The notes beneath the pieces are model-generated. The model worked only from the letters and a program-made list of their open reading frames with translations. It searched no databases and was not told the DNA's origin. The translations under genes were made by a program, and so were the position numbers. Below are positions 1 through 8,625 of a stretch of 32,868 nucleotides of DNA, in pieces; positions within the stretch are counted from its first letter, which is position 1; each line of letters starts with the position of its first letter. The DNA is from an uncultured Bacteroidales bacterium. Its GTDB lineage: Bacteria > Bacteroidota > Bacteroidia > Bacteroidales > UBA3663. Where the stretch lies: the NCBI GenBank assembly GCA_902779265.1, contig CACZAY010000008.1, positions 27,869 to 60,736 on the forward strand, written 5' to 3'.

Positions 1-1
1 C

Positions 2-91
2 GAAATCTTCCGCCAGAACCTGGCATTGGCCTCCCAAGCCATCGCCGACGCCAACGAGCGTGTGGTCCGCTATCTGGCCAAGAACGCCTGA
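2..91 (+). CDS. 3' end of an unidentified gene
   Basis: An open frame enters from the left edge and ends at a TGA at 89-91. The visible 29 residues read EIFRQNLALASQAIADANER and then a short basic tail, and look helical. The fragment is too short for me to assign a family. It overlaps the end of the convergent patatin gene by 22 bases. The frame could be chance, but it is open from the edge and uses the codons of the neighbouring genes. Confidence 0.45.
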   Translation, partial: EIFRQNLALASQAIADANERVVRYLAKNA

Positions 92-939
92 ATCGAGGCG
101 AGCTGCCGGGTGCAGACTTCGCGTCCCAGGTTGTAGATAATTTTCAAACGTTTAGGATTCTGCTCAACGCGTCCGATGTTCAGTTTGACGGGCGGTGCGA
201 TGAGCAGAATCTTTTTATCACTCGCCTGTCTCTCGACATATTCCAGCTGCGCGTTGTACATCTCTGGCCGCTGGATCAGCCGGTCGGCCACTGTCGGATA
301 TTTGTGGCACAGCAGGCGGTAGGCCCAGGCGTGGCGCGTGGCCGGCTTGCGGAAGCCCATCGGCTGGGTGACTATGACGATGTTGCGTTCGTGGCCAATG
401 TCCTCCATGTGGTGCAGGGGAATGGCATCGGCCACACCCCCGTCCAAAAGCCGGTGACCGTCCAGCAGCACCGGGCGCGAGACGATGGGCAGCGAGGCCG
501 AGGCACGAATCCACTCAAGTGATTCGTAGTCGATGTGGCCGATGTTGCGGTAGATGGCCTCGCCCGTGTCGATGTCGGTGCAGACGACGTGGAACTGCAT
601 CGGGTTGCGGTCGTACTCTTCTGTGTCGAAGATGTCGATTTCTCCCGGCATCGTGTGATAGCAGAATTCGGCGCCCGCGAAGTTGCCCGTGGTGATGAGT
701 GAGTAGAGACTCATGTAGCGGTGGTCGCCCGCCATGCGGACGTTGTAGCGCAGTGCACGGCCAATCTGCCGAGACTTCAGATTCACGCCGAAACAGGCTC
801 CGGCCGATACGCCTGTGGCGCAGGGAAACTCGATGCCATTTTCCATCAGGACGTCAAGCACACCGGAGGTGAAGAGCCCACGCATACCGCCGCCCTCCAT
901 CACGAGACCCACATTGTGATTGCATTGTGTTTGTTCCAT
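70..939 (-). CDS. patatin-like phospholipase
   Basis: Predicted serine lipase/acyl hydrolase of 289 residues, close to the YjjU-type cytoplasmic patatin group. The oxyanion-hole glycine run GGGMRG is at residues 16-21, the nucleophile elbow GVSAG at 43-47 (Ser45), and the dyad Asp lies in DGG near residue 166. No signal peptide is visible. I chose the ATG at 939 rather than the upstream ATG at 990 because the family's conserved block starts about 10 residues after it, and because a good promoter (960-990) lies between the two. The substrate is unknown; the family hydrolyses phospholipids or acyl esters. It is divergent from mltG, with only about 115 bases between the starts. Confidence 0.88.
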   Translation of the reverse strand: MEQTQCNHNVGLVMEGGGMRGLFTSGVLDVLMENGIEFPCATGVSAGACFGVNLKSRQIGRALRYNVRMAGDHRYMSLYSLITTGNFAGAEFCYHTMPGEIDIFDTEEYDRNPMQFHVVCTDIDTGEAIYRNIGHIDYESLEWIRASASLPIVSRPVLLDGHRLLDGGVADAIPLHHMEDIGHERNIVIVTQPMGFRKPATRHAWAYRLLCHKYPTVADRLIQRPEMYNAQLEYVERQASDKKILLIAPPVKLNIGRVEQNPKRLKIIYNLGREVCTRQLASIQAFLAR

Positions 940-959
940 CGTTTCGATTTTTCCGAGCG

Positions 960-990
960 CGAAGATAGCCCGTTTTCCGCAAATTGCCAA
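960..990 (-). promoter_or_regulatory. Bacteroides-type promoter of the patatin gene
   Basis: On the minus strand TTGG (987-990) is followed by 19 bases and TATCTTCG (960-967), a near match to the Bacteroidota sigma-ABfr consensus TTTG-N19-TAnnTTTG. It lies about 20 bases upstream of the chosen ATG at 939. Confidence 0.6.
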
Positions 991-1006
991 GTTTTGACAG
1001 CAAAAA

Positions 1007-1037
1007 TTTGATTAGTGGAAAATAATCCGTATCTTTG
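1007..1037 (+). promoter_or_regulatory. Bacteroides-type promoter of mltG
   Basis: TTTG (1007-1010), 19 bases, then TATCTTTG (1030-1037), an exact match to the Bacteroidota consensus. The ATG of mltG follows 20 bases later. It is back-to-back with the patatin promoter, so the 940-1056 gap is a compact divergent control region. Confidence 0.8.
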
Positions 1038-1056
1038 CGCGCAAGATTTAAAAACA

Positions 1057-2088
1057 ATGAAACGATCGACCTCTGTCTTGTTGGGTATCGGCCTATGCCT
1101 CATTCTGGCTGCCGTCGGCTCGGCAATCTTTCTATATCGCACTATCAATCAAGTGGATTGGGCCAAACAGTCGGCCTGGATTTACGTCCGTCAGGGCGAC
1201 TCTTTGCAGGACGTTCTCGACCAGTTGGAGGCTACGGGCGGCGATGTGAACAGCGCCGGATTCCGTTCTTTGAGCCTCTACTATGGGCTTGAGAAGGCCA
1301 TTGGCCAACATTCCGGCGCCTATTATGTCAAGGCTGGAGCATCGGCCAAGACCGTCATCTCGAAAATCGTGCGCCGACAGCAGGATCCTGTCAGGCTGAC
1401 TTTCATCGGCACGCGCACGGTCGAGGAACTCGCTGGTCGTATCGCGGAGGTTGTTGAGGCCGATTCCGTGCAGGTGCTCGATGCCATGCGTGACCCTGAT
1501 TTCCTTGCCGAGTGTGGCTGTGATGTGGCCAATGTGGGGAGTATCTTCCTGCCCGATACCTACGAGGTCTATTGGACCATAGCGCCCGAAAAACTGGTGC
1601 GCCGCCTGTTGGCCGAGTACCATAAATTCTGGACCGACGAGCGAAGGGCATTGGCCAATGCCCTTCGGCTCTCCCCGCTGCAGGTCAGTGTCATCTGCAG
1701 CATCGCTGAGGAGGAGACGGCCGACCGCCAGGAACGTGCTGTCGTCGCGCGCCTCTACTGGAACCGTCTGCAGAAGGGGATGCCGCTCCAGGCCGACCCG
1801 ACGGTGAAATTCGCGTTGGGAGACTTCATGCTGCGGCGTATCCTGAACCGGCATCTCAAGGTCGATTCTCCCTACAACACCTATCGTCGCGCAGGCCTGC
1901 CGCCCGGTCCCATCCGCATAGTGGAGAAGGCTACCATCGACGCCTTCCTGCACAGCGCACCGCACAAGTATCTCTACATGTGTGCCAAGGAGGATTTTTC
2001 CGGTCGACACAACTTTGCGACCAATCTCATTGAACATCAGCGCAATGCGGCAAAATATCACAAGGCATTGAAGGCGAACGGATTCTGA
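1057..2088 (+). CDS. mltG: endolytic murein transglycosylase MltG
   Basis: Inner-membrane lytic transglycosylase that cuts nascent peptidoglycan strands and so sets glycan length. It has 343 residues, with one N-terminal membrane anchor (about 7-27) and a YceG/MltG fold. The catalytic glutamate is in SIAEEET (Glu218), matching the ASIVEKET motif of the E. coli enzyme. The conserved block SPYNTYRRAGLPPGPI (271-286) and the C-terminal HNFATNLIEHQ are present. The start at 1057 sits just behind an excellent promoter; an in-frame ATG at 1015 would place the promoter inside the gene. A 26-base perfect palindrome built on the window's iterated motif lies within the coding sequence at 1642-1667. Confidence 0.95.
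   Translation: MKRSTSVLLGIGLCLILAAVGSAIFLYRTINQVDWAKQSAWIYVRQGDSLQDVLDQLEATGGDVNSAGFRSLSLYYGLEKAIGQHSGAYYVKAGASAKTVISKIVRRQQDPVRLTFIGTRTVEELAGRIAEVVEADSVQVLDAMRDPDFLAECGCDVANVGSIFLPDTYEVYWTIAPEKLVRRLLAEYHKFWTDERRALANALRLSPLQVSVICSIAEEETADRQERAVVARLYWNRLQKGMPLQADPTVKFALGDFMLRRILNRHLKVDSPYNTYRRAGLPPGPIRIVEKATIDAFLHSAPHKYLYMCAKEDFSGRHNFATNLIEHQRNAAKYHKALKANGF
1642..1667. repeat. 26-base perfect palindrome inside mltG
   Basis: The iterated 12-mer cattggccaatg is extended by seven further complementary bases on each side (cgaaggg on the left, cccttcg on the right). It encodes ...RRALANALR... in MltG, so the extended symmetry is carried through coding sequence. Confidence 0.9.
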
Positions 2089-2127
2089 AACTCACAGACA
2101 ACTGACCGATACTTATAACCATATACA

Positions 2128-4383
2128 ATGAAACGACATTTCCTTATCGCACTATTGGCCATAATCACAAGCGGGTTGTTGGCCAATGGTTTTCGTCACC
2201 AGTCCGGTTCGGATCTGCGTGTGAGCCGCATCGAATGGCAGGAGCCTGTCATCCGCACTGCGCTCGAACTGCTGGGCCGCGACGTGCGCAGTGTGTTGGG
2301 CGACACCGTCCGCGAGGTGCGCAAGAATGCGGAAATCTGCCTCTCCATCGACCCCGAATCGCTTGAAAACCGCGCACAGGCCTTCCATATTGAGGTTCGC
2401 CGCGGCCGCCTCTGTGTGACGGGAAGCGATGCACACGGCCTGGCCTATGGCATCCTTGAGATCAGCCGTCTCCTGGGCGTTTCGCCGTGGGAGTGGTGGG
2501 CCGATGTCACTCCGGAAAAACGTGATGAGCTGTTTGTGGCCGATGCCTATCGGACAACCCAGTCTCCGTCGGTCGAATATCGCGGCATCTTCATCAACGA
2601 TGAGGATTGGGGCATGATGCCGTGGAGTGGCCAGACCTACGAACCCGAGTGCGGCCGCGGTGTCATTGGCCCTAAAACCAATAGCCGGATTTTCGAGCTT
2701 CTGCTGCGCTTGCGGGCCAATTATTTTTGGCCTGCCATGCACGAGTGTACGCAGCCGTTCTTCCTCACTGAAGGCAATCGTGAGGTGGCCGAGCGTTACG
2801 GTATCTACATCGGTGGTTCTCATTGTGAGCCAATGGCTTGCAGCCCGGCAGGAGAGTGGCGTAGGCGCGGTACGGGGGACTACGATTATGTCCACAACAG
2901 CGCTAGTGTGCAGGACTTTTGGCGCTCCCGTCTGCGTGAGGTTAAGGGACAGCCCATCGTCTATACGCTCGGAATGCGCGGTGTGCACGATGGCCGGATG
3001 CAGGGTGCCAAGACCTTGGATGAGCAGCGTGAAACTTTGCAGCGCATTCTGGACGACCAGCGCACCATGCTTTCGGCCGAATTGGGCAGTGACATTGGCC
3101 AAATTCCACAAGTCTTTGTCCCATACAAGGAGGTGCTCGACATCTATAACAGCGGCCTGCGTGTGCCCGACGATGTCTGCCTCATGTGGTGTGATGATAA
3201 CTATGGATATATCAACCATTTTCCGACCTCGGAGGAACGTGCCCGAAGCGGTGGAAATGGCGTCTATTACCACGTCTCCTATTGGGGCCGCCCGCACGAT
3301 TATCTTTGGTTGGGCACCTTCTCGCCGAACCTCCTCTTTCAGCAGATGCACACCGCCTATGACAACGGCATTCAGCGCATTTGGGTGCTCAATGTGGGCG
3401 ATATAAAACCTGCTGAATATCAGATAGAACTATTCCTTGATATGGCGTGGAACATTGGCCAATGCACCGAACTCGGACCTTCACGTCACCTGCGTAATTT
3501 TCTTGCGCGGACTTTCGGTGATTTTGTGGCCGATGACCTGGCTCGCGCTCTCGAACGCAGCTATGTGTTGGCCTTCGACTGCAAGCCTGAATTCCTGGGC
3601 CATACGCGCGTCGAGGAGCGTGATCCGGCCTTCAAGATTGTCACTGACATGCCATGGAGTGAGTCTTTCATCCGCCAGCGCATTGCGACCTACGACTCTT
3701 TGTCCGATGCCGTCGAGAGCCTTGCTGTGCACATTCCCGCAACGCTCCAGGATGCTTATTTCCAGCTCGTGAAATATCCCGTCCAGGCTGCTGCCCAGAT
3801 GAACCGGAAAATGCTCTTCGGCCAACTCGCCCGTCATGGCCTTTCCGATTGGCATCTGAGTGACGCCGCCTATGACAGTATTCAGAGTCTCACCGCGCTG
3901 TATAACAACGGAATACACAATTCTGCCAAGTGGCGTGGAATTATGGATGCCGCGCCCCGCAAACTGCCCGTTTTTGCCCCGTTGGAACACCGCTCGGACA
4001 GCACCCTTCTGCCTGCCGAATCGACCCCCGTATTTCATTGGAAAAGTGATGGCCAATGGACCCCATTGGACTCCCTCCTCTCGCTCGATTTTGTCTTGTC
4101 CGATGTGGCCGACAGCCTCCTCGTCATCGTCGATTTCCTGCCTGCCCATCCGCTCAACAACCAGCACCTGCGATTCTCCATTGGCCTTGATAACCACCCG
4201 CTCCAGACACGCGATATCCGCACAAAAGGCCGCAGCGAAGAGTGGAAGAAAAACGTCTTGACCAACCGAAGCCGTCAGGAATTTCTGTTCTTGGCCAATG
4301 GCATTGGACAACATCATTTGACACTAAAACCGTTGGACGAGCCACTTTTTGTGCGAGAAATCACCATTAAAACTGCTCGATAG
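2128..4383 (+). CDS. GH115 xylan alpha-(4-O-methyl)glucuronidase
   Basis: Predicted secreted or periplasmic glycoside hydrolase that removes (4-O-methyl)glucuronic acid side chains from glucuronoxylan. It has 751 residues with a signal peptide at 1-20 (MKRHFLIALLAIITSGLLAN). Recognisable GH115 blocks in order are the N-terminal alpha/beta domain, YRGIFINDED (151-160), NYFWPAMHE (about 198), SHCEPM (231-236), WCDDNYGYI (about 354), the HDYLWLG block and NVGDIKP (about 422), then a helical part and a C-terminal beta-rich domain. This is at the short end for the family. It follows mltG by 39 bases, with no clear promoter between. No SusC/SusD genes are nearby, so it is not in a classic polysaccharide utilisation locus here. 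Confidence 0.88.
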   Translation: MKRHFLIALLAIITSGLLANGFRHQSGSDLRVSRIEWQEPVIRTALELLGRDVRSVLGDTVREVRKNAEICLSIDPESLENRAQAFHIEVRRGRLCVTGSDAHGLAYGILEISRLLGVSPWEWWADVTPEKRDELFVADAYRTTQSPSVEYRGIFINDEDWGMMPWSGQTYEPECGRGVIGPKTNSRIFELLLRLRANYFWPAMHECTQPFFLTEGNREVAERYGIYIGGSHCEPMACSPAGEWRRRGTGDYDYVHNSASVQDFWRSRLREVKGQPIVYTLGMRGVHDGRMQGAKTLDEQRETLQRILDDQRTMLSAELGSDIGQIPQVFVPYKEVLDIYNSGLRVPDDVCLMWCDDNYGYINHFPTSEERARSGGNGVYYHVSYWGRPHDYLWLGTFSPNLLFQQMHTAYDNGIQRIWVLNVGDIKPAEYQIELFLDMAWNIGQCTELGPSRHLRNFLARTFGDFVADDLARALERSYVLAFDCKPEFLGHTRVEERDPAFKIVTDMPWSESFIRQRIATYDSLSDAVESLAVHIPATLQDAYFQLVKYPVQAAAQMNRKMLFGQLARHGLSDWHLSDAAYDSIQSLTALYNNGIHNSAKWRGIMDAAPRKLPVFAPLEHRSDSTLLPAESTPVFHWKSDGQWTPLDSLLSLDFVLSDVADSLLVIVDFLPAHPLNNQHLRFSIGLDNHPLQTRDIRTKGRSEEWKKNVLTNRSRQEFLFLANGIGQHHLTLKPLDEPLFVREITIKTAR

Positions 4384-4434
4384 CATAAAATCAAGACGCA
4401 AAAAGGCCAAAATATTAGATTTTTACATTAAATA

Positions 4435-4466
4435 TTTGGAGATTGATACGAAAATCGGTATCTTTG
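4435..4466 (+). promoter_or_regulatory. Bacteroides-type promoter of the aminotransferase
   Basis: TTTG (4435-4438), 20 bases, TATCTTTG (4459-4466). It lies in the 109-base gap after the GH115 gene and fixes the aminotransferase start at 4493 rather than at the longer in-frame ATG at 4349, which would overlap GH115. Confidence 0.75.
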
Positions 4467-4492
4467 CGCAAAGTTATTCGAATAAATTTAAC

Positions 4493-5704
4493 ATGCCAGA
4501 TATTTCTGAACGCGGTAAGCAGATGCCATTGTCTCCTATCCGCAAACTTGTGCCATTGGCCAACGCAGCCAAGGCCCGTGGAGTGAAAGTTTACCACCTC
4601 AACATCGGCCAACCAGATTTACGTACAATGCAAGCTGGTCTAGACTCTCTGAAGAAAATCGACCGCGAAATTCTGGAGTACTCGCCATCGGAAGGTATCA
4701 AGTCACTTCGCGAAAAATTGTTGGGATACTATCGCCGCTTCAAAATCAATGTCGATTTGGAGGATATTATCGTCACGACTGGCGGCTCGGAAGCTGTGCT
4801 TTTTGCCTTCATGTCGTGCCTTAATCCTGGCGATGAACTGATTGTCCCGGAACCGGCCTACGCCAACTACATGTCGTTCGCTATCGTAGCCGGAGCTGTC
4901 ATCAAGAGCATTCCGACCAGCATCGACGAAGGTTTCGCCCTCCCGCCTATGGAGGCATTCGAACAGCTGATTACGCCACGCACCAAAGGTATCTTGATTT
5001 GTAATCCGAATAACCCTACCGGCTATCTCTATACGCAAAAGGAGATGAACCAGCTGCGTGACATCGTCAAGAAACACGATCTTTTCCTTTTTTCGGACGA
5101 AGTGTACCGCGAGTTCTGCTATACTGGCGCACCATATATTTCAGCTTGTCATTTGGCCGGCATCGAGCAGAACGTCATCCTCATCGATTCTGTGTCCAAG
5201 CGATATTCCGAGACGGGCATCCGTGTCGGTTCCATTGTAACCAAGAATGCATCTGTCCGCCAGAACATCATGAAGTTCTGTCAGGCACGCCTTTCTCCAC
5301 CGCTTTTGGGTCAGATTGTGGCCGAGGCCTCTATTGACGCCGATCCCGAATACATGCTTGATACCTACAACGAGTATGTCGAACGGCGTAAATATCTGAT
5401 TGATGGCCTGAACCGCATCGATGGTGTCTATTCGCCCATCCCGATGGGAGCCTTCTATACGATGGTGAAGTTGCCTGTCGATGATGCCGAGAAGTTCTGC
5501 ACCTGGTGCTTGAGCGACTTCGAGTTTGAGGGCTGTACCGTCATGATGGCTCCTGGTAACGGATTCTACGTCACGCCGGGCAAGGGCAAAAACGAGGTGC
5601 GTATGGCCTATGTCCTGAACAAGGATGACTTGAAGCACGCGCTGATAGTCTTGCAGAAGGCACTTTCGGTCTATCAGGCCACAGTGATGCAAAAAGCAGA
5701 TTAA
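4493..5704 (+). CDS. PLP-dependent aminotransferase, class I/II
   Basis: Cytosolic fold-type I aminotransferase of 403 residues in the aspartate-aminotransferase-like group. The cofactor-binding block NPNNPTGYLY is present, and the Schiff-base lysine is Lys236 in DSVSKRYS, followed by the phosphate-binding arginine in GIRVG. The N-terminal LNIGQPD and YSPSEGIKSLRE motifs are standard. The amino acid substrate cannot be read from sequence; Asp, aromatic or branched-chain donors are all possible. It is 36 bases upstream of the permease gene on the same strand, probably one transcript. A TTGGCCAA copy (4556) encodes Leu-Ala-Asn near the N-terminus. Confidence 0.88.
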   Translation: MPDISERGKQMPLSPIRKLVPLANAAKARGVKVYHLNIGQPDLRTMQAGLDSLKKIDREILEYSPSEGIKSLREKLLGYYRRFKINVDLEDIIVTTGGSEAVLFAFMSCLNPGDELIVPEPAYANYMSFAIVAGAVIKSIPTSIDEGFALPPMEAFEQLITPRTKGILICNPNNPTGYLYTQKEMNQLRDIVKKHDLFLFSDEVYREFCYTGAPYISACHLAGIEQNVILIDSVSKRYSETGIRVGSIVTKNASVRQNIMKFCQARLSPPLLGQIVAEASIDADPEYMLDTYNEYVERRKYLIDGLNRIDGVYSPIPMGAFYTMVKLPVDDAEKFCTWCLSDFEFEGCTVMMAPGNGFYVTPGKGKNEVRMAYVLNKDDLKHALIVLQKALSVYQATVMQKAD

Positions 5705-5740
5705 ACCCGCCTCCCGCCAGAGGCAAAGAGTTCCACCACA

Positions 5741-6964
5741 ATGTCGGCAGCCTATTTTCTTGCAAAAAGAATCTTCTTCTCAAGGGGCAACGACACGCAG
5801 CGAGTGTCACCGCCTGCCATACGCATAGCCATCGCAGGCATAGCCATCGGATTGGCCGTCATGATGCTTACCGTAGCGATTGTGGTCGGATTCAAACACG
5901 AAATCCGCAACAAGGTGTCCGACCTTGGAGGACACATCCAGGTGCAGGCTCTTTCGTCCAATGCGTCGTTTGACAAGCAGCCCATCTGCTGCAGCGACTC
6001 GATGCTTGAAAATCTGGCTGCGATGGCCAATGTCGCGCATGTCGAGACCTTTATCACCAAGCCCGCCGTCATCAAGACGGACAAGGACTTCCTCTCGGTC
6101 GTGGTGAAGAGTTCCGCCGAAGTGGCCGAACGTGAGATTGTTGTGAGCGAGACCATTGGCCGAAAACTAAAACTCGAAGTGGGCGACCGCGTACAGGTCT
6201 TTTTCGTCCAGAACAAGAATCTGGAACAGAGCCTGAGTTATGGCAGGACCGATGCCTCGGTCAAGGTGCGAAACCTGACGGTGGGCGGTATGTACCAGTC
6301 GCATTACAGCCAGTATGACGAACAGGTTATCTTGGGAAATTACCAGCTGCTGCAACAGATCGGCGATTGGGACGAAGATATGGCCAGCGGCATTGAGATC
6401 AAGTTGGCCAACGTCGAGGCTCTCGAAGATAGCTACGATGCCTTGAGCCGGAAAGTCAGTCTGACGCAGGACAGGCGCGGAACGCAATTGGCCATCCAGA
6501 CGTTCGAACAGCGCAACCCGCAGATTTTCGGTTGGCTGGAACTATTGGACATAAACGTCCTGGTCATTTTGGCCTTGATGGTGGTCGTATCCACCTTCAC
6601 GATGGTCAGCGGCCTTCTGATTATCATCTTGGAGCGCACGCGTATGATTGGCCAACTGAAGGCCTTGGGATGTACCAACGCGCAACTGCGTACTACGTTC
6701 CTTTATATAGCACTTCTGCTCACCTTGCAGGGACTGTTTTGGGGCAATGTCATCGGAATTGGTCTCTGTGTCATTCAGGCCGTATGGCATCCATTGGCCC
6801 TGGACCCGGAAAACTACTATCTGGAGTGGGTGCCGATAGACATCTCATGGTGGCAGGTGCTGATGCTCAATGTGGGTACGTTGCTCATCACAATGCTGAT
6901 GCTGCTTGTTCCATCGGCACTCGTGTCAAGAATTTCACCTGGCAGAATCCTCTCTGCCGACTGA
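5741..6964 (+). CDS. FtsX/LolE-family ABC transporter permease
   Basis: Inner-membrane permease of 407 residues with the MacB/FtsX architecture: one membrane segment near the N-terminus (about 27-50, RIAIAGIAIGLAVMMLTVAIVVGF), a large periplasmic domain to about 265, then three membrane segments (about 270-300, 320-350 and 370-395). In Bacteroidota such proteins are annotated as lipoprotein-releasing LolC/LolE-like permeases. No ATPase is adjacent, so it must pair with a LolD-like subunit encoded elsewhere. Lipoprotein release is the best family guess; another MacB-like export role is possible. Confidence 0.82.
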   Translation: MSAAYFLAKRIFFSRGNDTQRVSPPAIRIAIAGIAIGLAVMMLTVAIVVGFKHEIRNKVSDLGGHIQVQALSSNASFDKQPICCSDSMLENLAAMANVAHVETFITKPAVIKTDKDFLSVVVKSSAEVAEREIVVSETIGRKLKLEVGDRVQVFFVQNKNLEQSLSYGRTDASVKVRNLTVGGMYQSHYSQYDEQVILGNYQLLQQIGDWDEDMASGIEIKLANVEALEDSYDALSRKVSLTQDRRGTQLAIQTFEQRNPQIFGWLELLDINVLVILALMVVVSTFTMVSGLLIIILERTRMIGQLKALGCTNAQLRTTFLYIALLLTLQGLFWGNVIGIGLCVIQAVWHPLALDPENYYLEWVPIDISWWQVLMLNVGTLLITMLMLLVPSALVSRISPGRILSAD

Positions 6965-7026
6965 AATAACCAAACAAACGTAAAATAATTTTCATATACA
7001 TTAACCATTTAATCAACTCTATCAAA

Positions 7027-8619
7027 ATGAAATCCAGTATTAAAAATTGCTTTTACCTGATGGGTATGTTAGCAGTTGGACTGACCACTAGCTGTTCGCC
7101 GACTGAAACCACACCAAAGGAGACGGATTCCGACTTGCGCTATTATGTCGAGAATCTGCCATTTGAAATCGGAGCAATTGCTCGTCCAAGGATTGACTCT
7201 TACGTTCAGCTGCTGACCGACTTCGGCGGCGTGGGCGATGGCATTACGGACAACACCGAGGCATTTGCCAAGGGTATGAAGGCCGTTTCAAAGATGGGCG
7301 GTGGTACACTGCGTATTCCTCACGGCGTGTGGTTGACTGGCCCAATCGTATTTGAAGACAACGTGAACCTCGAATTGACCGATGGCGCCGTTATCTACTT
7401 CTCAGGCAACTTTGACGATTATCCGATTGTCGATTGCTATTTCGAAGGTCTGAAGACCCGTCGTTGCCAGTCGCCTATCAGCGCAAAGGGCAAGAAGAAC
7501 ATCTCGATTACCGGTTTCGGTACGATTGATGGTCACGGTGACGCATGGCGTTGGATCCGTCGCAGTAAGTTGACTGAAGGCCAATGGAAAGAGTCCCAGC
7601 AGAGTGGTGGCGTTGTCGGCGTCATCGACGGCTCGGAAATCTGGGCTCCCTCACAGGCAATCCTTGATGCTCTCCGTAAGGCCAACATGAACGTTGTCCA
7701 GTGCGAAAACGAAGAGGAATGGCACAAGTATCGTGACTTCCTCCGTCCAGTATTGCTCGACTTAGACAGCTGCCAGAACGTGCTCATCGAGCAGGTCTGC
7801 TTCCAGAACTCTCCAGCCTGGTGCTTGCACCCATTCCGTTGTGAGAATGTCGTCATCAGCGATATTCTGGTGGTCAATCCTTGGTTCAGCCAGAACGGTG
7901 ATGGCCTTGACCTCGAATCATGCAACAACGTGCTTATCATCAACTCTAAGTTTGATGTGGGTGATGACGCCATCTGCTTGAAGAGTGGTAAGGATGAGGA
8001 TGGCCGTTCACTGAACACTCCATGTCAGAATGTGGTAGTTGACGGTTGCTCGGTTTACCATGGTCACGGCGGTTTCGTCGTAGGTAGTGAGATGTCAAGT
8101 AGTGTCAAGAACATCTGCGTACGTAACTGTACGTTCTTGGGTACTGACGTAGGTCTGCGTTTTAAGTCAAAGCGTGGTCGTGGCGGTTGCGTAGGCAATA
8201 TCTTCATCGACAACATCAACATGATTGGCATCGAAACAGACTGTATCCTGTTCGACTTGAACTATTCAGGTCTGTCGGCTTCTGAGGAGCGTGCACTGCA
8301 CATCAAGAAGGATATTTCTCTTGACAACGTTCCTCCGGTTGACGAGACAACTCCACAGTTCAAGGACATCTACATCAGCAATGTTACCTGCAAGGGTTGC
8401 GAGCGTGCGATGTACTTCAATGGTCTGCCTGAGATGCCTATCACCAACATCAATATCAAGAACGCAACCATTACGTCGGATATCGGTCTGGTGGTCAACC
8501 ATTCAGAGAAGATCAACATCGACAATGTTCAGTTGACCTTGCCTGAAGGCGAACCTGATTACACTACATTCAACATTAAGGATCTCGTAGTTAACGGCGA
8601 TACGATTCGCAATAACTAA
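7027..8619 (+). CDS. GH28 polygalacturonase-type lipoprotein
   Basis: Predicted surface or periplasmic pectinase of 530 residues with a right-handed beta-helix fold. The N-terminus is a lipoprotein signal ending in TTSC (Cys23). GH28 catalytic blocks are present in order: NGDGLD, GDDAICLKSG, the histidine loop GHGGFVVGSE and the RFKSKRGRG substrate-binding motif. Exo- or endo-action and galacturonan or rhamnogalacturonan specificity cannot be read. The DUF4861 gene follows after 6 bases. Codon use (CGT, GGT, GTT rich) differs from neighbours and the gene has no TTGGCCAA copy. This may mean high expression or recent acquisition. No consensus promoter is obvious in the 62-base gap before it. 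Confidence 0.92.
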   Translation: MKSSIKNCFYLMGMLAVGLTTSCSPTETTPKETDSDLRYYVENLPFEIGAIARPRIDSYVQLLTDFGGVGDGITDNTEAFAKGMKAVSKMGGGTLRIPHGVWLTGPIVFEDNVNLELTDGAVIYFSGNFDDYPIVDCYFEGLKTRRCQSPISAKGKKNISITGFGTIDGHGDAWRWIRRSKLTEGQWKESQQSGGVVGVIDGSEIWAPSQAILDALRKANMNVVQCENEEEWHKYRDFLRPVLLDLDSCQNVLIEQVCFQNSPAWCLHPFRCENVVISDILVVNPWFSQNGDGLDLESCNNVLIINSKFDVGDDAICLKSGKDEDGRSLNTPCQNVVVDGCSVYHGHGGFVVGSEMSSSVKNICVRNCTFLGTDVGLRFKSKRGRGGCVGNIFIDNINMIGIETDCILFDLNYSGLSASEERALHIKKDISLDNVPPVDETTPQFKDIYISNVTCKGCERAMYFNGLPEMPITNINIKNATITSDIGLVVNHSEKINIDNVQLTLPEGEPDYTTFNIKDLVVNGDTIRNN

Positions 8620-8625
8620 TAGCTA

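Noticed and set aside
218..514. Long open frames antisense to or out of frame with patatin, carB, GH127, mutS2 and others
   Set aside because: They overlap genes with clear family signatures, share no recognisable motifs and arise from high-GC third positions.
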